DNA of 64,000 nt. Source: Bos javanicus (Eukaryota > Chordata > Mammalia > Artiodactyla > Bovidae). The translations under genes and the position numbers were made by a program. Below are positions 18,776-32,314 of this stretch, one piece after another; the first letter of the stretch is position 1, and each line of letters begins with the position of its first letter. The notes under the pieces were generated by a model. That model did not search any database and was not told the DNA's origin. It worked only from the letters and a program-made list of their open reading frames with translations. Location of the stretch: the NCBI RefSeq assembly GCF_032452875.1, contig NW_026894320.1, positions 85,275 to 149,274 on the forward strand, given 5' to 3'.

Positions 18776-19377
18776 CCCGGAAAGCTGGTTCTTTTCATAT
18801 GCAATTCCAAACCATGAGCTCCTTCCCAAAGCCTGCCTGGCCGCCAGCCCCACCCCCTACTCCCCAGAAAAAACGGCTCAAAGAAATCTTTTCCATCTCA
18901 GGGGGAAAACTGGAAGATGTCTTGTCTTGTCTGTCTGGATTGATGTATGTGTCAGTGTGAGCCTTGTGATTTTTGATAATAGTGCTCAAGTTCTGAGTTC
19001 TTATTTCAATGGTCTCAAGACAAGGCAGCCCTTGCAAACCCAACTGCTTCCAATACAAGAAAACTTTGACCTCAGGGAATGTCAGAGTCCCGTGAACTGG
19101 GAACTAGTCAATATTAAATATCTAGTAGTTTTGGTTTTGCTCCTCTACTGTAGACATGTCTAAGAGTCATCAACATGAAGCACAAAATGTTCATAGTGCC
19201 TCGGTTTGTTCTAAGGTAAAAATTGCTATATCGTTCTATCTGTCACAAGCTTGTCAACAAGAAAGTACCTCGAAAGAACAGGAACAAAACGAAAAATTAA
19301 ATGTGATATGAGCTTTTACATAAACTATGAACACTAATTACACTCGAAAATATCTGCCTATGAGAGTCTTGATTGAA

Positions 19378-19550
19378 GGCAGAGGAGAAGGGGACGACAG
19401 AGGCTAAGATGGTTGGATGGCATCACTGATTCGATGGACATGAGTTTGAGCAAGCCCCTGGAGTTGGGGATGGACACGGAAGCCCAGCGTCCTGCAGGCC
19501 ACGGGGTCCCAAAGAGTCAGACACGACTGAGCCACTGAACTGAACTGAAC
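19378..19550 (+). mobile_element. Bov-tA SINE, unit 2
   Basis: Orthologous position in the unit. Tail CTGAACTGAACTGAAC, as in units 3-8. Confidence 0.85.
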
Positions 19551-19805
19551 ATACAATCGTTTCTCCAGGTGTTTTGGTTACCCGAGTTTCTCTCCTGTGC
19601 TAAACTAAGTGACGACAGTGTACTGAAGAGCTGGGTCATTTCCAAATAAATTCAAGTTCTGAAACATTCACGCCTTGAAAGGACCTCCCTTTTACACAGA
19701 AACAAAAGAGATTTTTGACTATCCAATAATAGTGTCTGGCACCATCCTGACATGTGAAACGTAAAAAAGCAATTTTTTTTGTTTTGTTTGGTTCTGATCT
19801 TGGGT

Positions 19806-19848
<43 letters not shown>

Positions 19849-20311
19849 CGGGGGAGGGGAGGGGTGCTACTATCACTGATAAGTATGTTCACCAATCTGT
19901 CGAATGCCAATATAAAAGTCAGTTCTTGGTTGCTGAAGGGAAATGTATGACTTGGTATTAAAAGAAGGTATGTGGCATGAAATCGCATTTTCTGAAGGAA
20001 AACGACGTCGTTCTTTCTTCCAGGTGGCAGTTTCAGGATGGGAGACGCAAAGGAATGGGTACAGAATGGGATAAGGAGGTTGGAGGGAAAGTGGACCCCC
20101 AGAAAAGAGTGTTGTGCCTAGCACAAGGTTTCTTGAGAGGTTGAACTGCCTTTGCTAATGGATTTTAAGTTTCTTTACCTCTTCCGTGATCTCTTCTAGG
20201 TTGACCTAGAACAGAAATCTTTTGTTAGCTTTGGCTAAGTGGAGAAGTATTGCTTCACGGTGACTTGTGTGATCCTACCTGACTGTTCTAAACACTTTTG
20301 TTATCTATGCA

Positions 20312-20593
20312 CTGCTGCTGCTGCTGCTGCGAAGTCGTTTCAGTCGTGTCCGAGTCTGTGTGACCCCATGGACGGCAGCCCACCAGGCCCCGCAGTCCCT
20401 GGGGTTCTCCAGGCAAGAACACTGGAGTGGGTTGCCATGTCCTCCTCCAATGCATGAAAGTGAAATGTGAAAGTGAAGTCGCTCAGTCGTGCCCGACTCT
20501 GAGCGGCCCCATGGACTGCAGCCTACCAGGCTCTTCCGTCCATGAGATTTTCCAGGCAAGAGTACTGGAGTGGGGTGCCATTGCCTTCTCCCA
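20312..20593 (-). mobile_element. BovA2 SINE, unit 2
   Basis: Tail (CTG)6. Carries derived variants shared by units 1-7: GCCCGACTCTGAGCGGCCCC, CTACCAGGCT and CATGAGATTT. Confidence 0.9.
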
Positions 20594-20957
20594 TATCTAT
20601 TCACAAGCCTGCCTAAATCATTGACTTCTAGCCACCTTTGGGATGCCAATGACCACCCACCCTTACCAGGCCACAGAGGAGAGAAAACACTTACCACAGG
20701 AGGTCCGGGTAAGGAACAAGGAACTAACAAGCTCCCACCAACCAGGATTCTGCAGAGGTCAACAAGAGGTCAGCAAGAGATGGGAGACTGCAGTCCAGAG
20801 GTCCTAGCAACTTCCAGCGAGCAGCAAAGACCCAGCATAGTCCAAACGAATTCAATGTTACCCAAAACAAATAAATAAACGGACAGAAGTTCTTGGAACA
20901 CATGACTGAGGTTAGGGGTGAGGCAGTACATGTATGTGCCAGGATACTCTTAAAGTA

Positions 20958-21588
20958 CGAGAAAGCAAAGAAAGGAAAGACAACTCTCAAGCTGTCCAAA
21001 GTGATAAAAATGAATGATTACACAGTTTTACTTGTATACACTAGCAGATAATAATCTGAAAAGGAATTAAAAAAAATTCCCTTTCAATACTGTCAACATG
21101 AATCAAATGCTTTGCCACGGATGTCACGTGGATGCAAGACTGGCACACTGGAAATTCTACACCGTGGCTGAAAAAGATCCTGAATACATGGACAGATATT
21201 CCATAGCGATGGAAAGACTTAAGATGGCAATACCATGGAATGCATCTTCAATCTGAAATGAAGATTCGGTATGACTTGATCGCTCAGAGCTTTTGTGTCA
21301 TCAAGTGTTATGAAAGGATAAAAGAGATCGAGAAAGCTGCTGACATAGACTTGGGTCGGGGTGGGGGTGGGGGCAGTAAGAGTACCCCTGCGGGTCTTTA
21401 GCCCGATGTGATGCAGCCACTAGCAGTCTGCTAAGGAAACAAAGGCAGTGTCTCAGAGCATGACACCAGACCCCCTCACCCACGACATGCATTGAGATAA
21501 CATGGGCAGCAGGTGAGTCATCCCGGGCTAAAAAATGATTGACATGAATCTTGAAGAAAGGCAGATTTCCAGGCAAATATGTCATTTC
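20958..21588 (+). other. Optional 633-bp block, unit 2
   Basis: Same boundaries as in unit 1. GTTATGAAAGG replaces GTTATGGAAGG, and one C is lost after AGTACCCC, which closes the small frame open in unit 1. That argues against selection on coding. Confidence 0.6.
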
Positions 21589-22497
21589 CTTAACCTAGAT
21601 GAGGAGAACAAGGTAGGAGGAAAACTTACTGTTTGGTTCAGGTCGCTTCGGAGCCTTTTGGGGGAACCGACCTGAAGCCAGAGTCTAGCGGAAATACACA
21701 GGCTTTGAACATCGCTGAAGACCAACATTTCCTAAGGAAAAAACGCATTGCTTAGCTCAAGGTTTGTCTGGGAAATTCTTACACATCAGGAGATGGCTCC
21801 GAGGTGGATTTCTACAAAGAACATCCATGCAAAGGACAAGCCTGCACAGCTCTGTGCACATCTGCCCCCTCCCCCCCTCACAGCCAGCAGCATTTCCAAG
21901 TGACCTCCTAAGGCCTTCGCCAAACTACAGGGGCACCTCTGGGTTTCCTGTTTCCCTCATTTTTCGGAATCTTTTCTAAATAAAAAAAAGAAAAACAAAA
22001 AACAAGTTAAAAAAAAGCAAAACCCCGCACATTTCTTCGTAGAATGCCACAGTGGAAGGAAAACAGGCCTTCAATATTAAGACCTAAATTTGCAAAACAC
22101 TTGGAGCTTGGTTTTTTTTTTGTTTTGTTTGAATCAAACCACCACATCATTGAAAATTTTTACACGTTCTAATTATTCGGTTCCAAAACACCAAACTTGT
22201 CCTGCACACGGTCCCCATGGAAAGGCCCCCTCAGCAGGACAGCCACAGATGCTGCCATGTAAGGGCAGCAGGGTGCCCTCCTCCCTTGTTTTCTGCCTGG
22301 GCGGCCACCGGGTTTTGAAACCCATGCACCCTACTAAGTTTCTAGGGTGCAATTCGTGGACCCTTCCCTTTCCCATCCCAGCAGGTGGTCAAGGGCCCGC
22401 TGGCCTCCAAAGTGCCAGAAGCAGGGCTGGGCCAGCCGGCCAGAGTTCAGGGTTCTGGCCCTTGGACTTGCAGCGGACACTAGGCTGCTTGGGAAAA

Positions 22498-23044
22498 CCG
22501 CGCGGCTCTGACCTTTCAGCAAAGGGGTGGAGCGGTCAAGGCCTTGAGCCCAAAGGCGAGGCGTTTCTGCGACCGCCCGGTTGTGCCAACAGAGGGCGGA
22601 CTACGTGGTTCCCTGCTCCACGCAGTCCCAGTTCCCTGACCTGTGGTCCGCACCCCTCCGCCGCGCCCACTGGATGCCGACCCTTGGGGACCCAGGAGCG
22701 CACGCAATGGGCGTTCCCAGCCGCCACGGCGACCCCCGAGAGGACAACGGGGAAGCCCTCCCCCACCGCCGCCAGGAGCCGACCCCCGCCCCGCGCCGCC
22801 CCGCCCCTGCCATGCTCCCGGTGCCTTCCCAGCCGCAGTGGGGATCCCCGGAGCACAACTGGGACCGCCCCCCATCCCCGCCACGACCCGATTCCCGACC
22901 CGCGCCGCCCGGCTTCGCCCCGCCCCGGGCGCGCTCCCGGTGCGCGGCCCACCTTCACCACGGGCTCCCGGTGAGCCCCGCCCCCACGCCCGGTTCCAGG
23001 AGAGCCTCTGGGACCTCGCTACCGCCGCCCGGTGAAACGGGAGG
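22498..23044. promoter_or_regulatory. CpG-rich segment, unit 2
   Basis: Two minisatellite repeats. CTCF-like motif at 22586-22600. Variant GCGTTTCTGCGACCGCCCGG upstream of the motif, shared with units 3 and 4. Confidence 0.65.
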
Positions 23045-23798
23045 ACAATCCATCCAGCCCACAGAGGCAATCCAAGCTGTGTAGAATTCAGGGTTCCAAC
23101 GAGGGCTACGGAAAGGAAAGATGACCTGACCTAGGAGGGCCATGATATTCTATAGAACCGGACAAAGTTGGTTTCCAAGGAAACTTGATTCCTTGGAACT
23201 CGGAAAGCAGGTTCTTCTCATATGCAATTCCAAACCAAGAGCTCCTTCCCAAAGCCTGCCTGGCCGCCAGCCCCACCCCCCACTCCCCAGAAAAAACGGC
23301 TCAAAGAAATCTTTTCCATCTCAGGCGGAAAACTGGAAGATGTCTTGTCTTGTCTGTCTGGATTGATGTATGTGTCAGTGTGAGCCTTGTGATTTTTGAT
23401 AATAGTGCTCAAGTTCTGAGTTCTTATTTCAATGGTCTCAAGACAAGGCAGCCCTTGCAACCCCAACTGCTTCCAATACAAGAAAACTTTGACCTCAGGG
23501 AATGTCAGAGTCCCGTGAACTGGGAACTAGTCAATATTAAATATCTAGTAGTTTTGTTTTTGCTCCTCTACTGTAGACATGTCTAAGAGTCATCACCATG
23601 AAGCACAAAATGTTCATAGTGCCTCGGTTTGTTCTAAGGTAAAAATTGCTATATCGTTCTATCTGTCACAAGCTTGTCAACAAGAAAGTACCTCGAAAGA
23701 ACAGGAACAAAACGAAAAATTAAATGTGATATGAGCTTTTACATAAACTATGAACACTAATTACACTCGAAAATATCTGCCTATGAGTCTTGATTGAA

Positions 23799-23971
23799 GG
23801 CAGAGGAGAAGGGGATGACAGAGGCTAAGATGGTTGGATGGCATCACTGATTCGATGGACATGAGTTTGAGCAAGCCCCTGGAGTTGGTGATGGACACGG
23901 AAGCCCAGCGTCCTGCAGGCCACGGGGTCCCAAAGAGTCAGACACGACTGAGCCACTGAACTGAACTGAAC
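23799..23971 (+). mobile_element. Bov-tA SINE, unit 3
   Basis: One private change, GGGGATGACAGAGG for GGGGACGACAGAGG. Confidence 0.85.
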
Positions 23972-24226
23972 ATACAATCGTTTCTCCAGGTGTTTTGGTT
24001 ACCCGAGTTTCTATCCTGTGCTAAACTAAGTGACGACAGTGTACTGAAGAGCTGGGTCATTTCCAAATAAATTAAAGTTCTGAAACATTCACGCCTTGAA
24101 AGGACCTCCCTTTTACACAGAAACAAAAGAGATTTTTGACTATCCAATAATAGTGTCTGGCACCATCCTGACATGTGAAACGTAAGAAAGCAATTTTTTT
24201 TGTTTTGTTTGGTTCTGATCTTGGGT

Positions 24227-24263
<37 letters not shown>

Positions 24264-24726
24264 CGGGGGAGGGGAGGGGTGCTACTATCACTGATAAGTA
24301 TGTTCACCAATCTGTCAAATGCCAATATAAAAGTCAGTTCTTGGTTGCTGAAGGGAAATGTATGACTTGGTATTAAAAGAAGGTATGTGGCATGAAATCG
24401 CATTTTCTGAAGGAAAACGACGTCGTTCTTTCTTCCAGGTGGCAGTTTCAGGATGGGAGAAGCAAAGGAATGGGTACAGAATGGGATAAGGAGGTTGTAG
24501 GGAAAGTGGACCCCCAGAAAAGAGTGTTGTGCCTAGCACAAGGTTTCTTGAGAGGTTGAACTGCCTTTGCTAATGGATTTTAAGTTTCTTTACCTCTTCC
24601 GTGATCTCTTCTAGGTTGACCTAGAACAGAAATCTTTTGTTAGCTTTGGCTAAGTGGAGAAGTATTGCTTCACGGTGACTTGTGTGATCCTACCTGACTG
24701 TTCTAAACACTTTTGATATCTATGCA

Positions 24727-25008
24727 CTGCTGCTGCTGCTGCTGCGAAGTCGTTTCAGTCGTGTCCGAGTCTGTGTGACCCCATGGACGGCAGCCCACCA
24801 GGCCCCGCAGTCCCTGGGGTTCTCTAGGCAAGAACACTGGAGTGGGTTGCCATGTCCTCCTCCAATGCATGAAAGTGAAATGTGAAAGTGAAGTCGCTCA
24901 GTCGTGCCCGACTCTGAGCGGCCCCATGGACTGCAGCCTACCAGGCTCTTCCGTCCATGAGATTTTCCAGGCAAGAGTACTGGAGTGGGGTGCCATTGCC
25001 TTCTCCCA
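24727..25008 (-). mobile_element. BovA2 SINE, unit 3
   Basis: Tail (CTG)6. First copy with TTCTCTAGGCAAG instead of TTCTCCAGGCAAG, a variant kept in all later units. Confidence 0.9.
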
Positions 25009-26285
25009 TATCTATTCACAAGCCTGCCTAAATCATTGACTTCTAGCCACCTTTGGGATGCCAATGACCACCCAGCCTTACCAGGCCGCAGAGGAGAGAA
25101 AACACTTACCACAGGAGGTCCGGGTAAGGAACAAGGAACTAACAAGCTCCCACCAACCAGGATTCTGCAGAGGTCAACAAGAGGTCAGCAAGAGATGGGA
25201 GACTGCAGTCCAGAGGTCCTAGCAACTTCCAGCGAGCAGCAAAGACCCAGCATAGTCAAAACGAATTCAATGTTACCCAAAACAAATAAATAAACGGACA
25301 GAAGTTCTTGGAACACATGACTGAGGTTAGGGGTGAGGCAGTACATGTATGTGCCAGGACACTCTTAAAGTATACTCTTAACATAGATGAGGAGAACAAG
25401 GTAGGAGGAAAACTTACTGTTTGGTTCAGGTCACTTCGGAGCCTTTTGGGGGAACCGACCTGCAGCCAGAGTCTAGCGGAAATACACAGGCTTTGAACAT
25501 CGCTGAAGACCAACATTTCCTAAGGAAAAAACGCATTGCTTAGCTCAAGGTTTGTCTGGGAAATTCTTACACATCAGGAGATGGCTCCGAGGTGGATTTC
25601 TACAAAGAACATCCATGCAAAGGACAAGCCTGCACAGCTCTGTGCACATCTGCCCCCTCCCCCCCTCACAGCCAGCAGCATTTCCAAGTGACCTCCTAAG
25701 GCCTTCGCCAAACTACAGGGGCACCTCTGGGCTTCCTGTTTCCCTCATTTTTCGGAATCTTTTCTAAATAAAAAAAAGAAAAACAAAAAACAAGTTAAAA
25801 AAAAGCAAAACCCCGCACATTTCTTCGTAGAATGCCACAGTGGAAGGAAAACAGGCCTTCAATATTAAGACCTAAATTTGCAAAACACTTGGAGCTTGGT
25901 TTTTTTTTTGTTTTGTTTGAATCAAACCACCACATCATTGAAAATTTTTACACGTTCTAAATATTCGGTTCCAAAACACCAAACTTGTCCTGCACACGGT
26001 CCCCATGGAAAGGCCCCCTCAGCAGGACAGCCACAGATGCTGCCATGAAAGGGCAGCAGGGTGCCCTCCTCCCTTGTTTTCTGCCTGGGCGGCCACCGGG
26101 TTTTGAAACGCATGCACCCTACTAAATTTCTAGGGTGCAATTCGTGGACCCTTCCATTTCCCATCCCAGCAGGTGGTCAAGGGCCCGCTGGCCTCCAAAG
26201 TGCCAGAAGCAGGGCTGGGCCAGCCGGCCAGAGTTCAGGGTTCTGGCCCTTGGACTTGCAGCGGACACTAGGCTGCTTGGGAAAA

Positions 26286-26832
26286 CCGCGCGGCTCTGAC
26301 CTTTCAGCAAAGGGGTGGAGCGGTCAAGGCCTTGAGCCCAAAGGCGAGGCGTTTCTGCGACCGCCCGGTTGTGCCAACAGAGGGCGGACTACGTGGTTCC
26401 CTGCTCCACGCAGTCCCAGTTCCCTGACCTGTGGTCCGCACCCCTCCGCCGCGCCCACTGGATGCCGACCCTTGGGGACCCAGGAGCGCACGCAATGGGC
26501 GTTCCCAGCCGCCACGGCGACCCCCGAGAGGACAACGGGGAAGCCCTCCCCCACCGCCGCCAGGAGCCGACCCCCGCCCCGCGCCGCCCCGCCCCTGCCA
26601 TGCTCCCGGTGCCTTCCCAGCCGCAGTGGGGATCCCCGGAGCACAACTGGGACCGCCCCCCATCCCCGCCACGACCCGATTCCCGACCCGCGCCGCCCGG
26701 CTTCGCCCCGCCCCGGGCGCGCTCCCGGTGCGCGGCCCACCTTCACCACGGGCTCCCGGTGAGCCCCGCCCCCACGCCCGGTTCCAGGAGAGCCTCTGGG
26801 ACCTCGCTCCCGCCGCCCGGTGAAACGGGAGG
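26286..26832. promoter_or_regulatory. CpG-rich segment, unit 3
   Basis: Two minisatellite repeats. CTCF-like motif at 26374-26388. Confidence 0.65.
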
Positions 26833-27585
26833 ACAATCCATCCAGCCCACAGAGGCAATCCAAGCTATGTAGAATTCAGGGTTCCAACGAGGGCTACGGA
26901 AAGGAAAGATGACCTGACCTAGGAGGGCCATGATATTCTATAGAACCGGACAAAGTTGGTTTCCAAGGAAACTTGATTCCTTGGAACTCGGAAAGCAGGT
27001 TCTTCTCATATGCAATTCCAAACCAAGAGCTCCTTCCCAAAGCCTGCCTGGCCGCCAGCCCCACCCCCACTCCCCAGAAAAAACGGCTCAAAGAAATCTT
27101 TTCCATCTCAGGCGGAAAACTGGAAGATGTCTTGTCTTGTCTGTTTGGATTGATGTATGTGTCAGTGTGAGCCTTGTGATTTTTGATAATAGTGCTCAAG
27201 TTCTGAGTTCTTATTTCAATGGTCTCAAGACAAGGCAGCCCTTGCAACCCCAACTGCTTCCAATACAAGAAAACTTTGACCTCAGGGAATGTCAGAGTCC
27301 CGTGAACTGGGAACTAGTCGATATTAAATATCTAGTAGTTTTGTTTTTGCTCCTCTACTGTAGACATGTCTAAGAGTCATCACCATGAAGCACAAAATGT
27401 TCATAGTGCCTCGGTTTGTTCTAAGGTAAAAATTGCTATATCGTTCTATCTGTCACAAGCTTGTCAACAAGAAAGTACCTCGAAAGAACAGGAACAAAAC
27501 GAAAAATTAAATGTGATATGAGCTTTTAGATAAACTATGAACACTAATTACACTCGAAAATATCTGCCTATGAGTCTTGATTGAA

Positions 27586-27758
27586 GGCAGAGGAGAAGGG
27601 GACGACAGAGGCTAAGATGGTTGGATGGCATCACTGATTCGATGGACATGAGTTTGAGCAAGCCCCTGGAGTTGGTGATGGACACGGAAGCCCAGCGTCC
27701 TGCAGGCCACGGGGTCCCAAAGAGTCAGACACGACTGAGCCACTGAACTGAACTGAAC
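27586..27758 (+). mobile_element. Bov-tA SINE, unit 4
   Basis: Same insertion as in the other units, with tail CTGAACTGAACTGAAC. Confidence 0.85.
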
Positions 27759-28010
27759 ATACAATCGTTTCTCCAGGTGTTTTGGTTACCCGAGTTTCTA
27801 TCCTGTGCTAAACTAAGTGACGACAGTGTACTGAAGAGCTGGGTCATTTCCAAATAAATTCAAGTTCTGAAACATTCACGCCTTGAAAGGACCTCCCTTT
27901 TACACAGAAACAAAAGAGATTTTTGACTATCCAATAATAGTGTCTGGCACCATCCTGACATGTGAAACGTAAGAAAGCAATTTTTTTTTGTTTTGTTTGG
28001 TTCTGATCTT

Positions 28011-28057
<47 letters not shown>

Positions 28058-28520
28058 CGGGGGAGGGGAGGGGTGCTACTATCACTGATAAGTATGTTCA
28101 CCAATCTGTCGAATGCCAATATAAAAGTCAGTTCTTGGTTGCTGAAGGGAAATGTATGACTTGGTATTAAAAGAAGGTATGTGGCATGAAATCGCATTTT
28201 CTGAAGGAAAACGACGTCGTTCTTTCTTCCAGGTGGCAGTTTCAGGATGGGAGAAGCAAAGGAATGGGTACAGAATGGGATAAGGAGGTTGTAGGGAAAG
28301 TGGACCCCCAGACAAGAGTGTTGTGCCTAGCACAAGGTTTCTTGAGAGGTTGAACTGCCTTTGCTAATGGATTTTAAGTTTCTTTACCTCTTCCGTGATC
28401 TCTTCTAGGTTGACCTAGAACAGAAATCTTTTGTTAGCTTTGGCTAAGTGGAGAAGTATTGCTTCACGGTGACTTGTGTGATCCTACCTGACTGTTCTCA
28501 ACCCTTTTGATATCTATGCA

Positions 28521-28802
28521 CTGCTGCTGCTGCTGCTGCGAAGTCGTTTCAGTCGTGTCCGAGTCTGTGTGACCCCATGGACGGCAGCCCACCAGGCCCC
28601 GCAGTCCCTGGGGTTCTCTAGGCAAGAACACTGGAGTGGGTTGCCATGTCCTCCTCCAATGCATGAAAGTGAAATGTGAAAGTGAAGTCGCTCAGTCGTG
28701 CCCGACTCTGAGCGGCCCCATGGACTGCAGCCTACCAGGCTCTTCCGTCCATGAGATTTTCCAGGCAAGTGTACTGGAGTGGGGTGCCATTGCCTTCTCC
28801 CA
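28521..28802 (-). mobile_element. BovA2 SINE, unit 4
   Basis: Tail (CTG)6. Private to units 4-6: GGCAAGTGTACTGG for GGCAAGAGTACTGG. Confidence 0.9.
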
Positions 28803-30083
28803 TATCTATTCACAAGCCTGCCTAAATCATTGACTTCTAGCCACCTTTGGGATGCCAATGACCACCCACCCTTACCAGGCCGCAGAGGAGAGAAAACACT
28901 TACCACAGGAGGTCCGGGTAAGGAACAAGGAACTAACAAGCTCCCACCAACCAGGATTCTGCAGAGGTCAACAAGAGGTCAGCAAGAGATGGGAGACTGC
29001 AGTCCAGAGGTCCTAGCAACTTCCAGCGAGCAGCAAAGACCCAGCATAGTCAAAACGAATTCAATGTTACCCAAAACAAATAAATAAACGGACAGAAGTT
29101 CTTGGAACACATGACTGAGGTTAGGGGTGAGGCAGTACATGTATGTGCCAGGATACTCTTAAAGTATACTCTTAACATAGATGAGGAGAACAAGGTAGGA
29201 GGAAAACTTACTGTTTGGTTCAGGTCACTTCTGAGCCTTTTGGGGGAACCGACCTGAAGCCAGAGTCTAGCCGAAATACACAGGCTTTGAACATCGCTGA
29301 AGACCAACATTTCCTAAGGAAAAAACGCATTGCTTAGCTCAAGGTTTGTCTGGGAAATTCTTACACATCAGGAGATGGCTCCGAGGTGGATTTCTACAAA
29401 GAACATCCATGCAAAGGACAAGCCTGCACAGCTCTGTGCACATCTGCCGCCTCCCCCGCTCACAGCCAGCAGCATTTCCAAGTGACCTCCTAAGGCCTTC
29501 GCCAAACTACAGGGGCACCTCTGGGCTTCCTGTTTCCCTCATTTTTCGGAATCTTTTCTAAAAAAAAGAAAAACAAAAAACAAATTAAAAAAAAAAAACC
29601 CGCACATTTCTTCGTACAATGCCACAGTGGAAGGAACACAGGCCTTCAATATTAAGACCTAAATTTGCAAAAAACTTGGAGCTTGGTTTTTTGTTTTGTT
29701 TTGTTTTGTTTTGTTTGAATCAAACCACCACATCATTGAAAATTTTTAAACGTTCTAAATATTCGGTTCCAAAACACCAAACTTGTCCTGCACACGGTCC
29801 CCATGGAAAGGCCCCCTCAGCAGGACAGCCACAGATGCTGCCATGAAAGGGCAGCAGGGTGCCCTCCTCCCTTGTTTTCTGCCTGGGCGGCCACCGGGTT
29901 TTGAAACGCATGCACCCTACTAAATTTCTAGGGTGCAATTCGTGGACCCTTCCATTTCCCATCCCAGCAGGTGGTCAAGGGCCCGCTGGCCTCCAAAGTG
30001 CCAGAAGCAGGGCTGGGCCAGCCGGCCAGAGTTCAGGGTTCTGGCCCTTGGACTTGCAGCGGACACTAGGCTGCTTGGGAAAA

Positions 30084-30629
30084 CCGCGCGGCTCTGACCT
30101 TTCAGCAAAGGGGTGGAGCGGTCAAGGCCTTGAGCCCAAAGGCGAGGCGTTTCTGCGACCGCCCGGTTGTGCCAACAGAGGGCGGACTACGTGGTTCCCT
30201 GCTCCACGCAGTCCCAGTTCCCTGACCTGTGGTCCGCACCCCTCCGCCGCGCCCACTGGATGCCGACCCTTGGGGACCCAGGAGCGCACGCAATGGGCGT
30301 TCCCAGCCGCCACGGCGACCCCCGAGAGGACAACGGGGAAGCCCTCCCCCACCGCCGCCAGGAGCCGACCCCCGCCCCGCGCCGCCCCGCCCCTGCCATG
30401 CTCCCGGTGCCTTCCCAGCCGCAGTGGGGATCCCCGGAGCACAACTGGGACCGCCCCCATCCCCGCCACGACCCGATTCCCGACCCGCGCCGCCCGGCTT
30501 CGCCCCGCCCCGGGCGCGCTCCCGGTGCGCGGCCCACCTTCACCACGGGCTCCCGGTGAGCCCCGCCCCCACGCCCGGTTCCAGGAGAGCCTCTGGGACC
30601 TCGCTCCCGCCGCCCGGTGAAACGGGAGG
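30084..30629. promoter_or_regulatory. CpG-rich segment, unit 4
   Basis: Two minisatellite repeats. CTCF-like motif at 30172-30186. One C is lost in the run after GGGACCGCC, which shifts the frame and lengthens an open frame to 253 codons: a GC-run effect, not a conserved protein end. Confidence 0.65.
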
Positions 30630-31383
30630 ACAATCCATCCAGCCCACAGAGGCAATCCAAGCTATGTAGAATTCAGGGTTCCAACGAGGGCTACGGAAAG
30701 GAAAGATGACCTGACCTAGGAGGGCCATGATATTCTATAGAACCGGACAAAGTTGGTTTCCAAGGAAACTTGATTCCTTGGAACTCGGAAAGCAGGTTCT
30801 TCTCATATGCAATTCCAAACCAAGAGCTCCTTCCCAAAGCCTGCCTGGCCGCCAGCCCCACCCCCCACTCCCCAGAAAAAACGGCTCAAAGAAATCTTTT
30901 CCATCTCAGGCGGAAAACTGGAAGATGTCTTGTCTTGTCTGTTTGGATTGATGTATGTGTCAGTGTGAGCCTTGTGATTTTTGATAATAGTGCTCAAGTT
31001 CTGAGTTCTTATTTCAATGGTCTCAAGACAAGGCAGCCCTTGCAACCCCAACTGCTTCCAATACAAGAAAACTTTGACCTCAGGGAATGTCAGAGTCCCG
31101 TGAACTGGGAACTAGTCGATATTAAATATCTAGTAGTTTTGTTTTTGCTCCTCTACTGTAGACATGTCTAAGAGTCATCACCATGAAGCACAAAATGTTC
31201 ATAGTGCCTCGGTTTGTTCTAAGGTAAAAATTGCTATATCGTTCTATCTGTCACAAGCTTGTCAACAAGAAAGTACCTCGAAAGAACAGGAACAAAACGA
31301 AAAATTAAATGTGATATGAGCTTTTAGATAAACTATGAACACTAATTACACTCGAAAATATCTGCCTATGAGTCTTGATTGAA

Positions 31384-31556
31384 GGCAGAGGAGAAGGGGA
31401 CGACAGAGGCTAAGATGGTTGGATGGCATCACTGATTCGATGGACATGAGTTTGAGCAAGCCCCTGGAGTTGGTGATGGACACGGAAGCCCAGCGTCCTG
31501 CAGGCCACGGGGTCCCAAAGAGTCAGACACGACTGAGCCACTGAACTGAACTGAAC
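31384..31556 (+). mobile_element. Bov-tA SINE, unit 5
   Basis: Same insertion, with no private change noted. Confidence 0.85.
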
Positions 31557-31808
31557 ATACAATCGTTTCTCCAGGTGTTTTGGTTACCCGAGTTTCTATC
31601 CTGTGCTAAACTAAGTGACGACAGTGTACTGAAGAGCTGGGTCATTTCCAAATAAATTCAAGTTCTGAAACATTCACGCCTTGAAAGGACCTCCCTTTTA
31701 CACAGAAACAAAAGAGATTTTTGACTATCCAATAATAGTGTCTGGCACCATCCTGACATGTGAAACGTAAGAAAGCAATTTTTTTTGTTTTGTTTGGTTC
31801 TGATCTTG

Positions 31809-31851
<43 letters not shown>

Positions 31852-32314
31852 CGGGGGAGGGGAGGGGTGCTACTATCACTGATAAGTATGTTCACCAATC
31901 TGTCGAATGCCAATATAAAAGTCAGTTCTTGGTTGCTGAAGGGAAATGTATGACTTGGTATTAAAAGAAGGTATGTGGCATGAAATCGCATTTTCTGAAG
32001 GAAAACGACGTCGTTCTTTCTTCCAGGTGGCAGTTTCAGGATGGGAGAAGCAAAGGAATGGGTACAGAATGGGATAAGGAGGTTGTAGGGAAAGTGGACC
32101 CCCAGACAAGAGTGTTGTGCCTAGCACAAGGTTTCTTGAGAGGTTGAACTGCCTTTGCTAATGGATTTTAAGTTTCTTTACCTCTTCCGTGATCTCTTCT
32201 AGGTTGACCTAGAACAGAAATCTTTTGTTAGCTTTGGCTAAGTGGAGAAGTATTGCTTCACGGTGACTTGTGTGATCCTACCTGACTGTTCTCAACCCTT
32301 TTGATATCTATGCA

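Larger units (their letters stand above)
14824..19266 (+). repeat. 1.709-type unit 1 (long form)
   Basis: Edge unit of the array. Its GT tract (15362-15404) is interrupted by TTT and followed by GCGTGTGTGCGGGC, unlike the purer tracts inside the array. The BovA2 tail is (CTG)9. The A-rich tract is at about 17557-17602 and the TTTTG tract at about 17691-17709. The 633-bp block is present. The end of the unit (GTCTAGAATTCAGGGATCC) matches units 7-12, while its SINE resembles units 2-7, so it is mosaic. Stretches 15108-15360, 15405-15879, 16171-16534, 17168-17556 and 18622-19266 are spacer in which I recognise no gene. Confidence 0.85.
19267..23689 (+). repeat. 1.709-type unit 2 (long form)
   Basis: 4423 bp, with a GT tract at 19808-19850. 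The A-rich tract (about 21979-22024) carries the variant AAATAAAAAAAAG and GTTAAAAAAAAGC also seen in unit 3. The unit end reads GTGTAGAATTCAGGGTTCC, as in unit 6. No recognisable gene in the spacers. Confidence 0.85.
23690..27476 (+). repeat. 1.709-type unit 3 (short form)
   Basis: 3787 bp. First unit lacking the 633-bp block: CTTAAAGTA is joined to TACTCTTAACATAG at about 25372/25373. GT tract 24228-24264. It also lacks two bases in CTATGAGTCTTG compared with CTATGAGAGTCTTG, a deletion shared with units 4-6. Confidence 0.85.
27477..31274 (+). repeat. 1.709-type unit 4 (short form)
   Basis: 3798 bp. Block-loss junction after 29166. GT tract 28012-28058. CTGTTTGGATTG (about 27141) and CAGACAAGAGTG (about 28309) are variants shared only with units 5 and 6, marking a recent local amplification. 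Confidence 0.85.

Noticed and set aside
19652..19988. Threonine/histidine-repeat frames over the GT tracts
   Set aside because: Products of reading (CA)n on the minus strand. Repeat length differs in each unit.
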